Assembly (NCBI RefSeq): GCF_900096995.1
Contig: NZ_OANT01000005.1
Span: 300,302-364,301 of the forward strand
Reading direction: 5' to 3'
DNA length: 64,000 nt
Source of the DNA: Acinetobacter puyangensis
GTDB lineage: Bacteria > Pseudomonadota > Gammaproteobacteria > Pseudomonadales > Moraxellaceae
Below are positions 1-8,950 of the stretch, piece after piece. Below the pieces are notes generated by a model, which worked only from the letters and a program-made list of their open reading frames with translations, searched no databases and was not told the origin of the DNA. The translations under genes and the position numbers were made by a program. Positions within the stretch are counted from its first letter, which is position 1. Every line of letters begins with the position of its first letter.

Positions 1-392
1 TTGCCAACCTTGAATATCTATCACCACGGTTTAAAGGCATTGTCGGCTTAAACTGGCATCTGGAAAAATGGAGTGCCGGATTGACTGCAACACGATTTGG
101 CGAAATCCGACGCAGTACCAGTGTCAACGTGGATGGAGTATCAACACCAAAAGTCTTTAATGCCGGAAATCTATGGTTAGTCGATGCACAGGTGGGTTAT
201 AAATTTACCGATCAGTTGAGTCTAACCCTCAACGGGAACAATATTTTTGATCAAAAACCACGTAAACTACCCGCCAATACCGTGTCTGGTCCCGGTTTAT
301 TATGGCCATTTCAAAGCTATAGTTATTTAAACAATAGCCCGATTAATGCAGCAGGCAGCTTTTATTCTGCGGCATTAAATTATAAATGGTAA
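1..392 (+). CDS. TonB-dependent receptor, C-terminal fragment
   Basis: The reading frame is open from the left edge (first full codon at position 3), so the gene starts outside the window. About 129 residues are visible. They contain beta-strand repeats typical of a TonB receptor barrel, including the late-barrel motif LTLNGNNIFDQKP, and end in an aromatic residue (NYKW), as outer-membrane barrels usually do. The visible part has no Met or Cys, like the other receptors of this regulon, so I infer it belongs to the sulfur-scavenging set. The substrate cannot be told from this fragment. It converges on the monooxygenase gene that follows, with a shared terminator between them. Confidence 0.85.
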   Translation, partial: ANLEYLSPRFKGIVGLNWHLEKWSAGLTATRFGEIRRSTSVNVDGVSTPKVFNAGNLWLVDAQVGYKFTDQLSLTLNGNNIFDQKPRKLPANTVSGPGLLWPFQSYSYLNNSPINAAGSFYSAALNYKW

Positions 393-423
393 GCCTGTTT
401 ATATGTTCTAAATTTTAGAAACG

Positions 424-456
424 AAAAAAATCCCTAGATCATGCTAGGGATTTTTT
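424..456. terminator. bidirectional intrinsic terminator
   Basis: Stem TCCCTAG (431-437) pairs with CTAGGGA (444-450) around a 6-nt loop. It is flanked by a run of A on the left and a run of T on the right, so it works in both directions. It sits between two convergent genes and should end both transcripts. Confidence 0.85.
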
Positions 457-565
457 GTTTAATCATATACAACAGTTTATGTGATCTATTACATTCTTTC
501 ATGACATACCCTATATCCTACGAATGATTTAAAATCATAGGCCTGTTATATCTTGAACGACTTGA

Positions 566-1828
566 CTAAGTTGATGAAGAAATCTCTGAAGTAAATTTAT
601 GTGACGTTGATCTTGATTGGCTTGCCAATTGCGGAATGTCAAAGCCATGATCCAGATCCAGTAATGGGAATAATAAATCTGCTACCCGATAAGCCTCATC
701 AATCAATGGCCAACCAGATAAAATAAATGCAGAAGTTCCCTGTGCCTGAAACTCCCTAATTCGGGCCGCCACATTTTCTGCACTGCCCACCAAAGTGGTT
801 CCCGCCAGTGGTCCCAATACATTAAAGCCATGTAATGCAGGCCCTGTCCAGATATTCGGGTAAATTTCAAAGTCTTTGGCGTTTGGCAATTTCCCTGATT
901 TAATGGTATCTATATTTTGTTGGATCTGTGGATTGTCAGACTGATAACTTTCAAATGTTTCGCCCGGCGGTAATTGGCGTTTAATAGATTGAATCGCATA
1001 TTCTACTGAAGTATGGTCAATCAAATACTGCGCGTAGTCCCATGCCTCTTGTTCTGTTTCCCGTACAATAATTTGTAGACGTGTTCCAAATTTCAGGCGT
1101 TTACCAATCTTGGCAGCTTCGGCTGCAACCCGACGAAATTTTTCACCCAGTCGTTGTGGCGTATCTGCAAAGCTCAAATAAACATCTAACACTTCAATCG
1201 AATGAGCAACACCGGCTGCTGAAGTTCCTGCACCCCATAAAGGCAAACCTTGCGGATAATAGGTTTTCTTGTGTGAATCGGCTGCCACACTTTTACTTTG
1301 CTGGACCAACTCGGGAGGAAATGGTGCAAGTTTGATATATTCGCCTTCATAACCATCGGTTTCACCCTTGAAAATTTTCTGAAAAGCCTGCCAGTATTCC
1401 AAGCTATACCGATATCGCTCATCATGCGGATAATGAACGCCAAAAGCAGGTAATGCACGGTCATTACCATTCACCGCATTAAACAATAAACGACCTTCTG
1501 AAAACTGCTCTATGGTTGATGCAATCTGTGCTAATTTCGCAGGACCAACCAGACCGGGATGAATAGCGGCAAGAAATTTCAAGCGCTGCGTTGAGCTAAT
1601 TAACGATGACGTAACTGTTAATACTTCGTTGCCACCCAACCCAGTTGCCAGTAAAGCACCATAAAAACCAAGATCATCAATGGTTGATGCAAGACGTTGT
1701 AAATGTTTAAAGCCGGTATTCCAGCGACCGTGTGGTTCCCATGGAATTGGCCCATCAGGTAAAGTCAGATACCAGAGTAATTTAATTTTTTCTGGTGTTT
1801 CAACAAGTGAATGCTTTTCTAATGTCAC
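566..1828 (-). CDS. SsuD-family FMNH2-dependent monooxygenase (LLM class)
   Basis: This is a luciferase-like TIM-barrel monooxygenase resembling alkanesulfonate monooxygenase SsuD, which uses FMNH2 and O2 to release sulfite from organosulfonates. SsuD-like landmarks are RLKFLAAIHP near the N-terminus, GRLLFNAVNGND, HDERYRYS, IIVRETEQEAWDYAQ, and a C-terminal GTSAFILSGWPLIDEAYRV. I chose the GTG at 1828 because AAGGA lies just upstream; a TTG at 1846 would put the ribosome site inside the gene. The resulting 420-residue protein has no Cys and only the initiator Met. It has its own sigma-54 promoter, so it is a separate unit from the larger operon upstream. It is a paralogue of the monooxygenase at 10549. 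The substrate is unknown. Confidence 0.85.
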   Translation of the reverse strand: MTLEKHSLVETPEKIKLLWYLTLPDGPIPWEPHGRWNTGFKHLQRLASTIDDLGFYGALLATGLGGNEVLTVTSSLISSTQRLKFLAAIHPGLVGPAKLAQIASTIEQFSEGRLLFNAVNGNDRALPAFGVHYPHDERYRYSLEYWQAFQKIFKGETDGYEGEYIKLAPFPPELVQQSKSVAADSHKKTYYPQGLPLWGAGTSAAGVAHSIEVLDVYLSFADTPQRLGEKFRRVAAEAAKIGKRLKFGTRLQIIVRETEQEAWDYAQYLIDHTSVEYAIQSIKRQLPPGETFESYQSDNPQIQQNIDTIKSGKLPNAKDFEIYPNIWTGPALHGFNVLGPLAGTTLVGSAENVAARIREFQAQGTSAFILSGWPLIDEAYRVADLLFPLLDLDHGFDIPQLASQSRSTSHKFTSEISSST

Positions 1829-1874
1829 GTTATATTCCTTTTTCAATCAATTTAATAAAAGACAAGATTGAATT

Positions 1875-1890
1875 TGCAGGGAATGTGCCA
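1875..1890 (-). promoter_or_regulatory. sigma-54 (-24/-12) promoter
   Basis: On the minus strand the sequence reads TGGCACA-TTCC-CTGCA, with GG and GC ten bases apart as in the consensus TGGCAYR-N4-TTGC. It lies about 50 bp upstream of the monooxygenase start at 1828. One base of the -12 element differs from consensus. Confidence 0.7.
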
Positions 1891-1971
1891 TTAATTTATT
1901 AGCATAATATACTGATTTATTTTGAAATTAATTTTATTATATTTTTATTCGAGGTTAAATATCAACATTCA

Positions 1972-1987
1972 TGTTGTATTTTCAACA
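1972..1987. promoter_or_regulatory. TGTTG-N6-CAACA palindrome, putative enhancer site
   Basis: This is a perfect copy of the palindrome. It is centred about 97 bp upstream of the -24/-12 promoter at 1875-1890, a normal distance for a sigma-54 activator site. An extra CAACA half-site lies at 1963-1967. The same palindrome recurs near the other sulfur-regulon sigma-54 promoters in this window. Confidence 0.6.
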
Positions 1988-2075
1988 TTGATGGTTTGTC
2001 TCCATTGACTGCACTAGCTAAATGTAATCATTAATTGATTACACTTAGCCAGAATTTTTCAGTTGATTAATTCAA

Positions 2076-3335
2076 TTATTTAAACTTCGTCACATTCTCA
2101 GCACGTTCTTTTAACAACACCGAATTATATTCACCCGGTGGGACATCATTTAAGTAATAATTACCGATGTGATATAAACGCCAGCGAATCGGGTCATGCG
2201 TGGTATGGGTACGTGCATTACGCCAGAAACGGTCCAAATTCCATTTTGACAAAGTAGAACTTGCGCCAAGTAAGCCAAAGATTTCACTGGAGATTTTAAG
2301 CGAAGCAGCATCGGAATGATAACGTGTCGCCGCCACCGATAAAATAAGTTTGGTTTGTAAATCCTCATCAAGAATATCGGCCAAGTGTTGCTGATAAATC
2401 GCAGCAGAACGATCCAATAAGGCTTCGGCAGCATCGGCCAAAGCTGCAAATTCACCAATTTGCTTGATAATATGTGGTTCGTGTGTTGCTGCATCGACAC
2501 CACTTTCCACCCAAGGGCGGGCATGGTGTTTTAAATAATCAACCGCTGCATTTAAGGCACCGACTGCAATCCCGGTATCCATGGCAGCATGTAAGATTTG
2601 TGGCCAGGTTAAACCTGTTCTCAATTGAAAACCGCCAGCATCTCTTTTGGGAATAAAGCGCTCATCCACCACGATATTGTTAAAATTTACCGTGCCACTG
2701 ACACTATTGTTCTGACCAATTGCATCCCAGTCATCAACCAGCTCAAGTCCTGGCGTATCACGGTGCAACAAGATACCGACTGGACCATTGTCACTACCTG
2801 CGGTTAAAGAAATCCATTCGGCCAGTAAAGAACCTGTAGAATAAAATTTACTGCCATTTAAAATCAATTGCCCTTGTGCATTGCGATCCACGCGGGTTTT
2901 ATGAGAAAACTTATTTTTACCGCCAATTTCTGCCAATGCATTACCAAAACGTTTACCCGCCAGAATATCTGCCACCAAACGATCACGGATCTCATCGCTG
3001 TAACCAGTAAATACACCTCGTACCATGACAAAATGAATTTGCAATAATTGTCCAACACCTGCATCGGCTGCCGAGATAATTTTCACCACATTAACAATGG
3101 TAAAAACACTTGCCCCCAATCCACCGAATTCTTTAGGCACACTAATTGCCGTTAAACCTGCTTCTGACACCAGTTTGGCCTGCGCATAAGGCACCACACG
3201 ATTATATGCGGTATCCTTGGCATAATTTTCCAATGCTTTGGCAACGTCTTTTGCCACTTCAATAGCTTCATCTTCACTATGTAGATGACGCACAGCCCCA
3301 AGCTGTAAAAAGTCACTTTGATGAATATCGTTCAT
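2076..3335 (-). CDS. SfnB/DszC-like flavin-dependent oxidoreductase
   Basis: This 419-residue protein has the acyl-CoA dehydrogenase fold of the SfnB 'sulfur acquisition' family, close to the dibenzothiophene monooxygenase DszC. Seen in the sequence: an N-terminal helical domain with ISVPKEFGGLGA, a middle domain with ILNGSKFYSTGS and DDWDAIGQNNSVSG, and a C-terminal FDRFWRNARTH followed by HDP (written LDRFWRNARTHTTHDP here), which matches the DszC/SfnB signature. Family knowledge suggests an FMNH2-dependent oxygenation of an organosulfur compound. It has no Cys and only two internal Met. It follows the ABC ATPase gene by 122 bp, and no separate sigma-54 promoter is visible, so it is probably cotranscribed with the operon upstream. 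Confidence 0.85.
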   Translation of the reverse strand: MNDIHQSDFLQLGAVRHLHSEDEAIEVAKDVAKALENYAKDTAYNRVVPYAQAKLVSEAGLTAISVPKEFGGLGASVFTIVNVVKIISAADAGVGQLLQIHFVMVRGVFTGYSDEIRDRLVADILAGKRFGNALAEIGGKNKFSHKTRVDRNAQGQLILNGSKFYSTGSLLAEWISLTAGSDNGPVGILLHRDTPGLELVDDWDAIGQNNSVSGTVNFNNIVVDERFIPKRDAGGFQLRTGLTWPQILHAAMDTGIAVGALNAAVDYLKHHARPWVESGVDAATHEPHIIKQIGEFAALADAAEALLDRSAAIYQQHLADILDEDLQTKLILSVAATRYHSDAASLKISSEIFGLLGASSTLSKWNLDRFWRNARTHTTHDPIRWRLYHIGNYYLNDVPPGEYNSVLLKERAENVTKFK

Positions 3336-3457
3336 GTTTTACTCCAAAAAAAAATCTGATTTTTAAACTCATTTTCAAATTGCGCTTATAACTGCTGTTG
3401 AATACCGACCAGATAGATTTTCTCTGCCTGCTGGCGCTTCAATCCAATCTGGTTCTG

Positions 3458-5302
3458 CTATACAAGCAAACAACTTTCCGTCTCTTCTTGCGTTTCTGCT
3501 TTTACCAGTGATGGTGCATGAGAAAGCAATAATTGCGTATACGCATGTTTGGGCTGACTTAATACTTGATCAGTTTCGCCAAATTCGACAATTCTGCCCT
3601 GCTTTAACACTGCAACACGGTTGGCAACAGCTCTGACCACACCCAGATTATGGGTAACAAATAAAATGGTGACGCCATGCTGCTGTAATTCCTGTAACAG
3701 CTGCAAAATCGAGGCTTGTACCGAAACATCGAGTGCCGAGGTGATCTCATCACAAATCAGAATTTCAGGCTGACATAACAAAGCTCTGGCGATGGCAATA
3801 CGTTGCCGTTCACCGCCGGATAAATCACGTGGATAAAGAGATTTGGTTTGTTCTGGCAAAGAAACCTGCGCCAATACATCGGAGACTCTGGCTGCTGTTT
3901 CCTGTGCATTGGTATTAAAAAAATGCTGAACCACTTTGGACAGCGTTTGACCAATCGTATGCGCAGGATTTAACGCCTTATAGGGATTCTGGAAAATATA
4001 TTGCAGTTTATGTCGCTGTTTTAAGCTACGTTTTTTTGCCTGAAACGGCAATAATTCATTTTCTAAATAAACCTGTCCCTCAACACTTTCATTTAATCCG
4101 GCGATGGCTTTGGACAATGTGGTTTTACCTGAGCCACTCTCACCGACCAGTGCCAAACACTCACCTTTTTTCAGATCAAACGCCACATCAAACAAGACCT
4201 GTTGTGAACCATACCAAGCATTCACCTGCTGTGCTTTTAACACAACAGTTTGATCAGAGCGGGTATGTGCCAATTCATCTACGATATTATGGATGTCTAT
4301 CAGTTTGACCCATTCCAAATGATGACACGCCACATAATGCGGATCAAACTCATCGGCCAGTTGAATCAATTCGGGTGCTTTCTGATGACATAAGTCGGTG
4401 GCATACTGACACCGATCCACAAATGCACAGCCTTTAGGCCGGTGATTGGGTGAAGGTGCATGCCCCTGAATCGGTGCCAAGGCTTTTTTAACCGCAACAT
4501 CTGGAATGGCGCGGATCAGACCATAGGTATAAGGATGGCGTGGATGCTCAAATAGCTGATCCAATACAGCATCTTCGGCAATCTTGCCCGCATACAGCAC
4601 AATCACCCGATCGGTAATATCTTTGACCACGGTTAAGTCATGTGATACATACACTGCGGCAACACGATATTCCTGACACAATTTACGGATAATATTCAGT
4701 ATGAGCGATTGGGTGGTCACATCCAGCGCCGTCGTGGGTTCATCCAAAATAATCAGTTTGGGCTGTAAAATAAACGCCAGCGCCAATAAAATACGTTGCT
4801 GCTGTCCACCTGACAGTTGATGCGGATAACGCTTGAGAAAATCATGATCAAAAGGCAGCCCCACTTCTTGTAAAATCTTGCTGATCTTACCCTGATGCTG
4901 TGCTTTGGACTGTTCAGGTTGATGAACCTCAAGCAACTCATCAAGTTGTTGGCCAATTTTTAGCGCAGGATTCAGCGCTGTACCAGGATCTTGTGCCACA
5001 TGGCTGACTTTTTTCCCTCGAATTTGTCGAAGTTGTTGATCATTTAGGCGCAAGATATCCTGCCCATCAATCTCTATTTTTCCTGATACAATTTTGGCGC
5101 CATGACGCGCATAACCGAGTAAGGCACTGGACAATGTGGTTTTACCTGATCCGCTTTCACCGACCAAACCCAAGACTTCACCTTCTTTTAGCGAAAAAGT
5201 AATATCAGATACAATCGGGTTGGCCGTGGTCACCAGCGATACATTTAAATTTTCCACAGTCAATACGGTTTTTTTATAGCTGGGATTCAAATTATCAGTC
5301 AT
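3458..5302 (-). CDS. ABC importer ATPase with two fused nucleotide-binding domains
   Basis: This is a 614-residue fusion of two Dpp/Opp-type ATPase domains (YejF/GsiA layout). Each half has a Walker A motif (GESGSGKTT near residues 50 and 390), a signature motif (LSGGQQQR and LSGGERQR) and a Walker B motif with Glu (LIILDEP; LICDE). The first half ends in the oligopeptide-type C-terminal extension with clustered Cys (CAFVDRCQYATDLC). It energises import through the two permeases encoded just upstream, with no gap to the permease gene (5302/5303). Remarkably it contains no internal Met, even at sites where homologues usually have one, such as after the signature Gly-Gly. Confidence 0.93.
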   Translation of the reverse strand: MTDNLNPSYKKTVLTVENLNVSLVTTANPIVSDITFSLKEGEVLGLVGESGSGKTTLSSALLGYARHGAKIVSGKIEIDGQDILRLNDQQLRQIRGKKVSHVAQDPGTALNPALKIGQQLDELLEVHQPEQSKAQHQGKISKILQEVGLPFDHDFLKRYPHQLSGGQQQRILLALAFILQPKLIILDEPTTALDVTTQSLILNIIRKLCQEYRVAAVYVSHDLTVVKDITDRVIVLYAGKIAEDAVLDQLFEHPRHPYTYGLIRAIPDVAVKKALAPIQGHAPSPNHRPKGCAFVDRCQYATDLCHQKAPELIQLADEFDPHYVACHHLEWVKLIDIHNIVDELAHTRSDQTVVLKAQQVNAWYGSQQVLFDVAFDLKKGECLALVGESGSGKTTLSKAIAGLNESVEGQVYLENELLPFQAKKRSLKQRHKLQYIFQNPYKALNPAHTIGQTLSKVVQHFFNTNAQETAARVSDVLAQVSLPEQTKSLYPRDLSGGERQRIAIARALLCQPEILICDEITSALDVSVQASILQLLQELQQHGVTILFVTHNLGVVRAVANRVAVLKQGRIVEFGETDQVLSQPKHAYTQLLLSHAPSLVKAETQEETESCLLV

Positions 5303-6151
5303 TTATTTTTCCTCGATCCGTGCTGCTGCCCGTCCTACACCCTCTGCCAGCACATTGGTGCCTAAAGCAAACAGCGCAATCAAGACCACTGGAGCAAATA
5401 CAGCCCACGGTTGAATCAGTAATCCTGCACGGTTTTCATTGATCATTAGCCCCCAGTCTGCAGTAGGTGGTGCAACGCCATAACCCAAAAATGCCAAACC
5501 CGATAACATGCCAACAGCCCAAGTCAACATCACGCCTAAATGAATCAATAGAGGCGTCAGCATATTCGGTAAAATTTCCCGAAATAAAATATAACCTTTC
5601 GAATAACCGAGAATTTTTGCCGACTCAACATATTCTTGCTCGACAATATTCAAGGCCACACCACGAGACAAACGGATCACCGCAGGAATGAACGCAAGTG
5701 CGACTGTAATAACAATTAACCACGGATCACGTCCTAACATCGAAACAATCAGCAAAACCAGAATCAAATCGGGAAATGCCATAAAAATATCGGTTATCCA
5801 GATAATAAACTGATCAACTTTACGCTTGGCAAAAGCTGCCAATAAACCCAATGCTGAACCGATGAATAAGGCAATGGCACTTGCTGCCACCGACATCCAG
5901 ATCACCGATTGACCGCCCAGTAATACTCTTGACCAAACATCATGCCCAATATAGTCATAACCCAGTAAGGATTTCCCCTCCGGTTGCCCATAGGTCAAAC
6001 CAACCAATGCCGTTTCGCTATAGGGTGCAAATAAGGGCCCAATTACTGCAAATAACACCACCAGTAATGTGACCGTAAAACCAAAACGGACTTGACGTTC
6101 TCGCAGTAAAGCATGAAAAAATTTGCTTTGTTGTAGACTCAATATGCTCAT
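5303..6151 (-). CDS. ABC transporter permease, DppC/NikC type
   Basis: This 282-residue inner-membrane permease has an N-terminal transmembrane segment (FGFTVTLLVVLFAVIGPLF), then GYDYIGHDVWSRVLLGG, typical of DppC-like subunits, and an EAA-type loop around SAKILGYSKGYILFREILPN that docks the ATPase. It overlaps the preceding permease gene by four bases (6148-6151), a sign of translational coupling. It forms the channel with the next-listed permease; the cargo is probably an organosulfur compound, inferred only from context. Confidence 0.92.
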   Translation of the reverse strand: MSILSLQQSKFFHALLRERQVRFGFTVTLLVVLFAVIGPLFAPYSETALVGLTYGQPEGKSLLGYDYIGHDVWSRVLLGGQSVIWMSVAASAIALFIGSALGLLAAFAKRKVDQFIIWITDIFMAFPDLILVLLIVSMLGRDPWLIVITVALAFIPAVIRLSRGVALNIVEQEYVESAKILGYSKGYILFREILPNMLTPLLIHLGVMLTWAVGMLSGLAFLGYGVAPPTADWGLMINENRAGLLIQPWAVFAPVVLIALFALGTNVLAEGVGRAAARIEEK

Positions 6152-7335
6152 GATTGATCCCCTGCTTTTTCTTGTTGATCAGCCTGTTGTTCTTTTTTAA
6201 GGGCACTGCTTTTGAGTGCATTACGACGATCAACTGGTTTTACAGTCACAGGACGACCGGATTTCCATAAATTTAAAGCCAGACGTTTACCCGGTGAACG
6301 TGCTTTAAAATGCCGTGTGGTACGTAATTTCGGTGTCAATAATGTGGTCAGCAAGTCGGCAAAAAGATTGACCAATACCACACACACCGTTAGCAACAGC
6401 ACAATGGCCTGTATGGTCGGAATATCACGCATTTCAATCGCAGCATTCAAGGCATTACCAATACCAGGATAACTAAATACCACTTCGACAATCAGACCAC
6501 CGCTGATCAAGACCCGCAAAGATAAGGCAATCCCCTGAACAGTCGGCACTAAAGCATTTCTCAATACATGGTTCCAGATGATACGACGTTCCGGAATACC
6601 GCGCAGTCTTGCCGAGATCACATATTCCGATTCCAAGGCATCAATCATTGATCCACGCACCAGACGCATTAAATAAGGCACCAGCGACAGGGTTAGCGTC
6701 AATAAAGGCAGGATTAAAAATTCAATCTGTAAAAATGCCGATTTATTCGGTTCCAATAATGATGCGGCTGGCAAAATCTGAAAGACTGAGATGGAAAACA
6801 GCATCATCAACCAGATCGCCAGAACAAAACCCGGTACTGCTTTAAACAGGATTGAACCGGAAACAATGATACGGTCCAGCTTACTGTCACGATGTAATGC
6901 CAGCCATACACCGGAGATCACCGAGACCGGCACTGTGACCAGAATCACCAAAAATGTCAGCACCGCAGTATTGGCAAAAAAATTGGAAATAATCTGAATC
7001 ACAGGGACTTGGGAATCAATAGAGCGACCAAAATCACCCTGTATGATATTCCCCAGCCAAGTCCAGTACTGCACCAAAATCGGCTGATTTAAACCCAGTT
7101 GTTCGCGTAATACTTCTACGGTCGCTTCGGGTGCTTCGGGACCTAAAATGACTCTGGCTGGATCAGAAGGTAAAGCTTGGGTTGCAATAAACACGATCAG
7201 CGTAATCACAAATACCACCAGAAATCCAGAAAACAATCGCCCAATAAACCAGGGCAACCATGCTGGAAGTTCAAAGTGTTGGCTTGAAGATTGTGTCTGC
7301 ACCTGATCTGCAACCTCTGTGGCTTGAGTCGTCAT
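6148..7335 (-). CDS. ABC transporter permease, DppB type
   Basis: This 395-residue inner-membrane permease has DppB hallmarks: an N-terminal membrane segment, FIATQALPSDPARVILGP, LGLNQPILVQYWTWLGNIIQGDFGRS, and an EAA loop (SARLRGIPERRIIWNHVLRNA). It is longer than the usual ~310-340 residues because of an N-terminal cytosolic extension and a basic, hydrophilic C-terminal tail of about 60 residues. It lies between a binding-protein gene (10 bp gap) and the DppC-type gene (4 bp overlap). Confidence 0.92.
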   Translation of the reverse strand: MTTQATEVADQVQTQSSSQHFELPAWLPWFIGRLFSGFLVVFVITLIVFIATQALPSDPARVILGPEAPEATVEVLREQLGLNQPILVQYWTWLGNIIQGDFGRSIDSQVPVIQIISNFFANTAVLTFLVILVTVPVSVISGVWLALHRDSKLDRIIVSGSILFKAVPGFVLAIWLMMLFSISVFQILPAASLLEPNKSAFLQIEFLILPLLTLTLSLVPYLMRLVRGSMIDALESEYVISARLRGIPERRIIWNHVLRNALVPTVQGIALSLRVLISGGLIVEVVFSYPGIGNALNAAIEMRDIPTIQAIVLLLTVCVVLVNLFADLLTTLLTPKLRTTRHFKARSPGKRLALNLWKSGRPVTVKPVDRRNALKSSALKKEQQADQQEKAGDQS

Positions 7336-7344
7336 AATTTATTT

Positions 7345-8928
7345 CTATCCTCTACGCCAGAATCCATCCGTTCTCCATGCAGCAAAGCCGGTACGATCTG
7401 GAGAAATACCACCAATCTCATTGGCATGGGCATCAAGCACATTGTTAAAGCCCCAAATCAGTAAACCACCTTCTTCATGTTGAATATTTTGTGCCTGATG
7501 GACATATTGTTTACGCTTTTCCAGATCTGCTTCCTGTAATGCACTTGAGACCAGATCATTAAATTTGGCATGATTAAAACGGGTCTTATTATTGGCAGCG
7601 CCAGGACCATCAATCTGTATAACGGTTAATAAAAACGGACGAGAGACGCTTCCACCAGCACTAAATGCCCAATCCTGTTTAAGGGCATTGGAGAATGTTG
7701 CCGGATCAACTTGTCTTACATTGACCTTAACCCCGGCCTGTGCCGCATGTTGAGCAAATACCAATGCAGCATTACTATCTGGTCCGGTATATAAATCCAC
7801 CGTTAAATTCTGATCAAAACCAGCTTCTTTTAGCAGTGCCTTCGCCTTGGCCAGATCCTGTCGCCGTTGTGCGATATCGTGGTTATAGACAGGATCACTG
7901 AATGAATATAAATCGTTGGCAATTCGTCCTTGCCCGGCCAAAGCACGTTTCACCAAATCATCTCGATCGGCTATCAGGCGAAATGCCTGACGGACTTTAG
8001 GATTATTAAATGGTGGCTTGCTTAAATTCATATCAAAAGACTGCCAGGCATCCGTTTCGGAGGAAACAACTGTTAATTTTTTGTTGGCCTGCAATAACGG
8101 TAAATGCTCGGCAATCACACCTGACGCCACATCAATCTGACCGGCCTGTAAAGCTGCCAAACGTCCGGTTTGATCTTTAAAATCCAGAATTTCAATGGCA
8201 TCGGCATAGGGTTGGTCAGGTTTCCAAAAGTTATCAAAGCGTACAAAACGGGAACGCTGGCCTGGGGTGAAGTTATCCAGTTTATAAGGTCCTGCACCAA
8301 TAACATTATGAATTGGATCATAATCGGTAGGGACAATACCGCCCCAACTCATCCATGCTTCAGGCAATGCCACCAGACCTTTACCTGCGGCAAACGGAAT
8401 TTCTACCGTGTATTCATCCAGTTTTTTGATATTGTTACGCTGTAACGAATACAGATAAGCGGCATAAGGCGATGCCAATTGGGGATCGGTTAAACGACGA
8501 AGCGAAAAAATCACATCATCAGCAGTAATGGTTTTGCCATGATGAAATTCCAGACCCTTTTTTAAACGGATCGTCCATTTGGTTCCGTCGGCATTCGGTT
8601 CGGCAAATTCTGCCAGTGCCAGTTTGGGCTGAATATCACGCCCCCATTCCCACAATTTGGCATACAATGGCCAGCCACGAAATGCACTGCCCATACCAAT
8701 CGGTTTATGTGCATCAAGATTGCCCGACTGATTGCCATTAATCACACCAATTTTAATTACCCCCCCTTTTTTCGGGGTTTCATTGCTGCCTGCTGCGTCA
8801 GCCGTCGTGGTGGCCTGATCATTTGGCGCCTCATTACGCGAGCAAGCAACCAGACTCGTTGCAGCCACAGCGCCCAGCCCCAACAGCCCGCTTTGTTTCA
8901 ATAATTCTCTACGTGTAATATTTGTCAT
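7345..8928 (-). CDS. ABC substrate-binding lipoprotein, family 5 (first copy)
   Basis: This 527-residue solute-binding protein belongs to the family-5 (DppA/NikA/OppA) fold. The N-terminus carries a twin-arginine motif (TRRELLK), a hydrophobic stretch and a lipobox ending in Cys (SLVAC), so I infer a Tat-exported lipoprotein. Family motifs are LKKGLEFHHGKTITADDVIFSLRR and PTDYDP followed by GAGPYKL. The mature part has only three Met and one Cys, the lipidated one. It is a close paralogue of the neighbouring gene at 8951 and of the gene at 19317. It most likely delivers an organosulfur ligand to the adjacent permeases. Confidence 0.92.
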   Translation of the reverse strand: MTNITRRELLKQSGLLGLGAVAATSLVACSRNEAPNDQATTTADAAGSNETPKKGGVIKIGVINGNQSGNLDAHKPIGMGSAFRGWPLYAKLWEWGRDIQPKLALAEFAEPNADGTKWTIRLKKGLEFHHGKTITADDVIFSLRRLTDPQLASPYAAYLYSLQRNNIKKLDEYTVEIPFAAGKGLVALPEAWMSWGGIVPTDYDPIHNVIGAGPYKLDNFTPGQRSRFVRFDNFWKPDQPYADAIEILDFKDQTGRLAALQAGQIDVASGVIAEHLPLLQANKKLTVVSSETDAWQSFDMNLSKPPFNNPKVRQAFRLIADRDDLVKRALAGQGRIANDLYSFSDPVYNHDIAQRRQDLAKAKALLKEAGFDQNLTVDLYTGPDSNAALVFAQHAAQAGVKVNVRQVDPATFSNALKQDWAFSAGGSVSRPFLLTVIQIDGPGAANNKTRFNHAKFNDLVSSALQEADLEKRKQYVHQAQNIQHEEGGLLIWGFNNVLDAHANEIGGISPDRTGFAAWRTDGFWRRG

Positions 8929-8950
8929 ATGGATATACCTAAAAATTGTG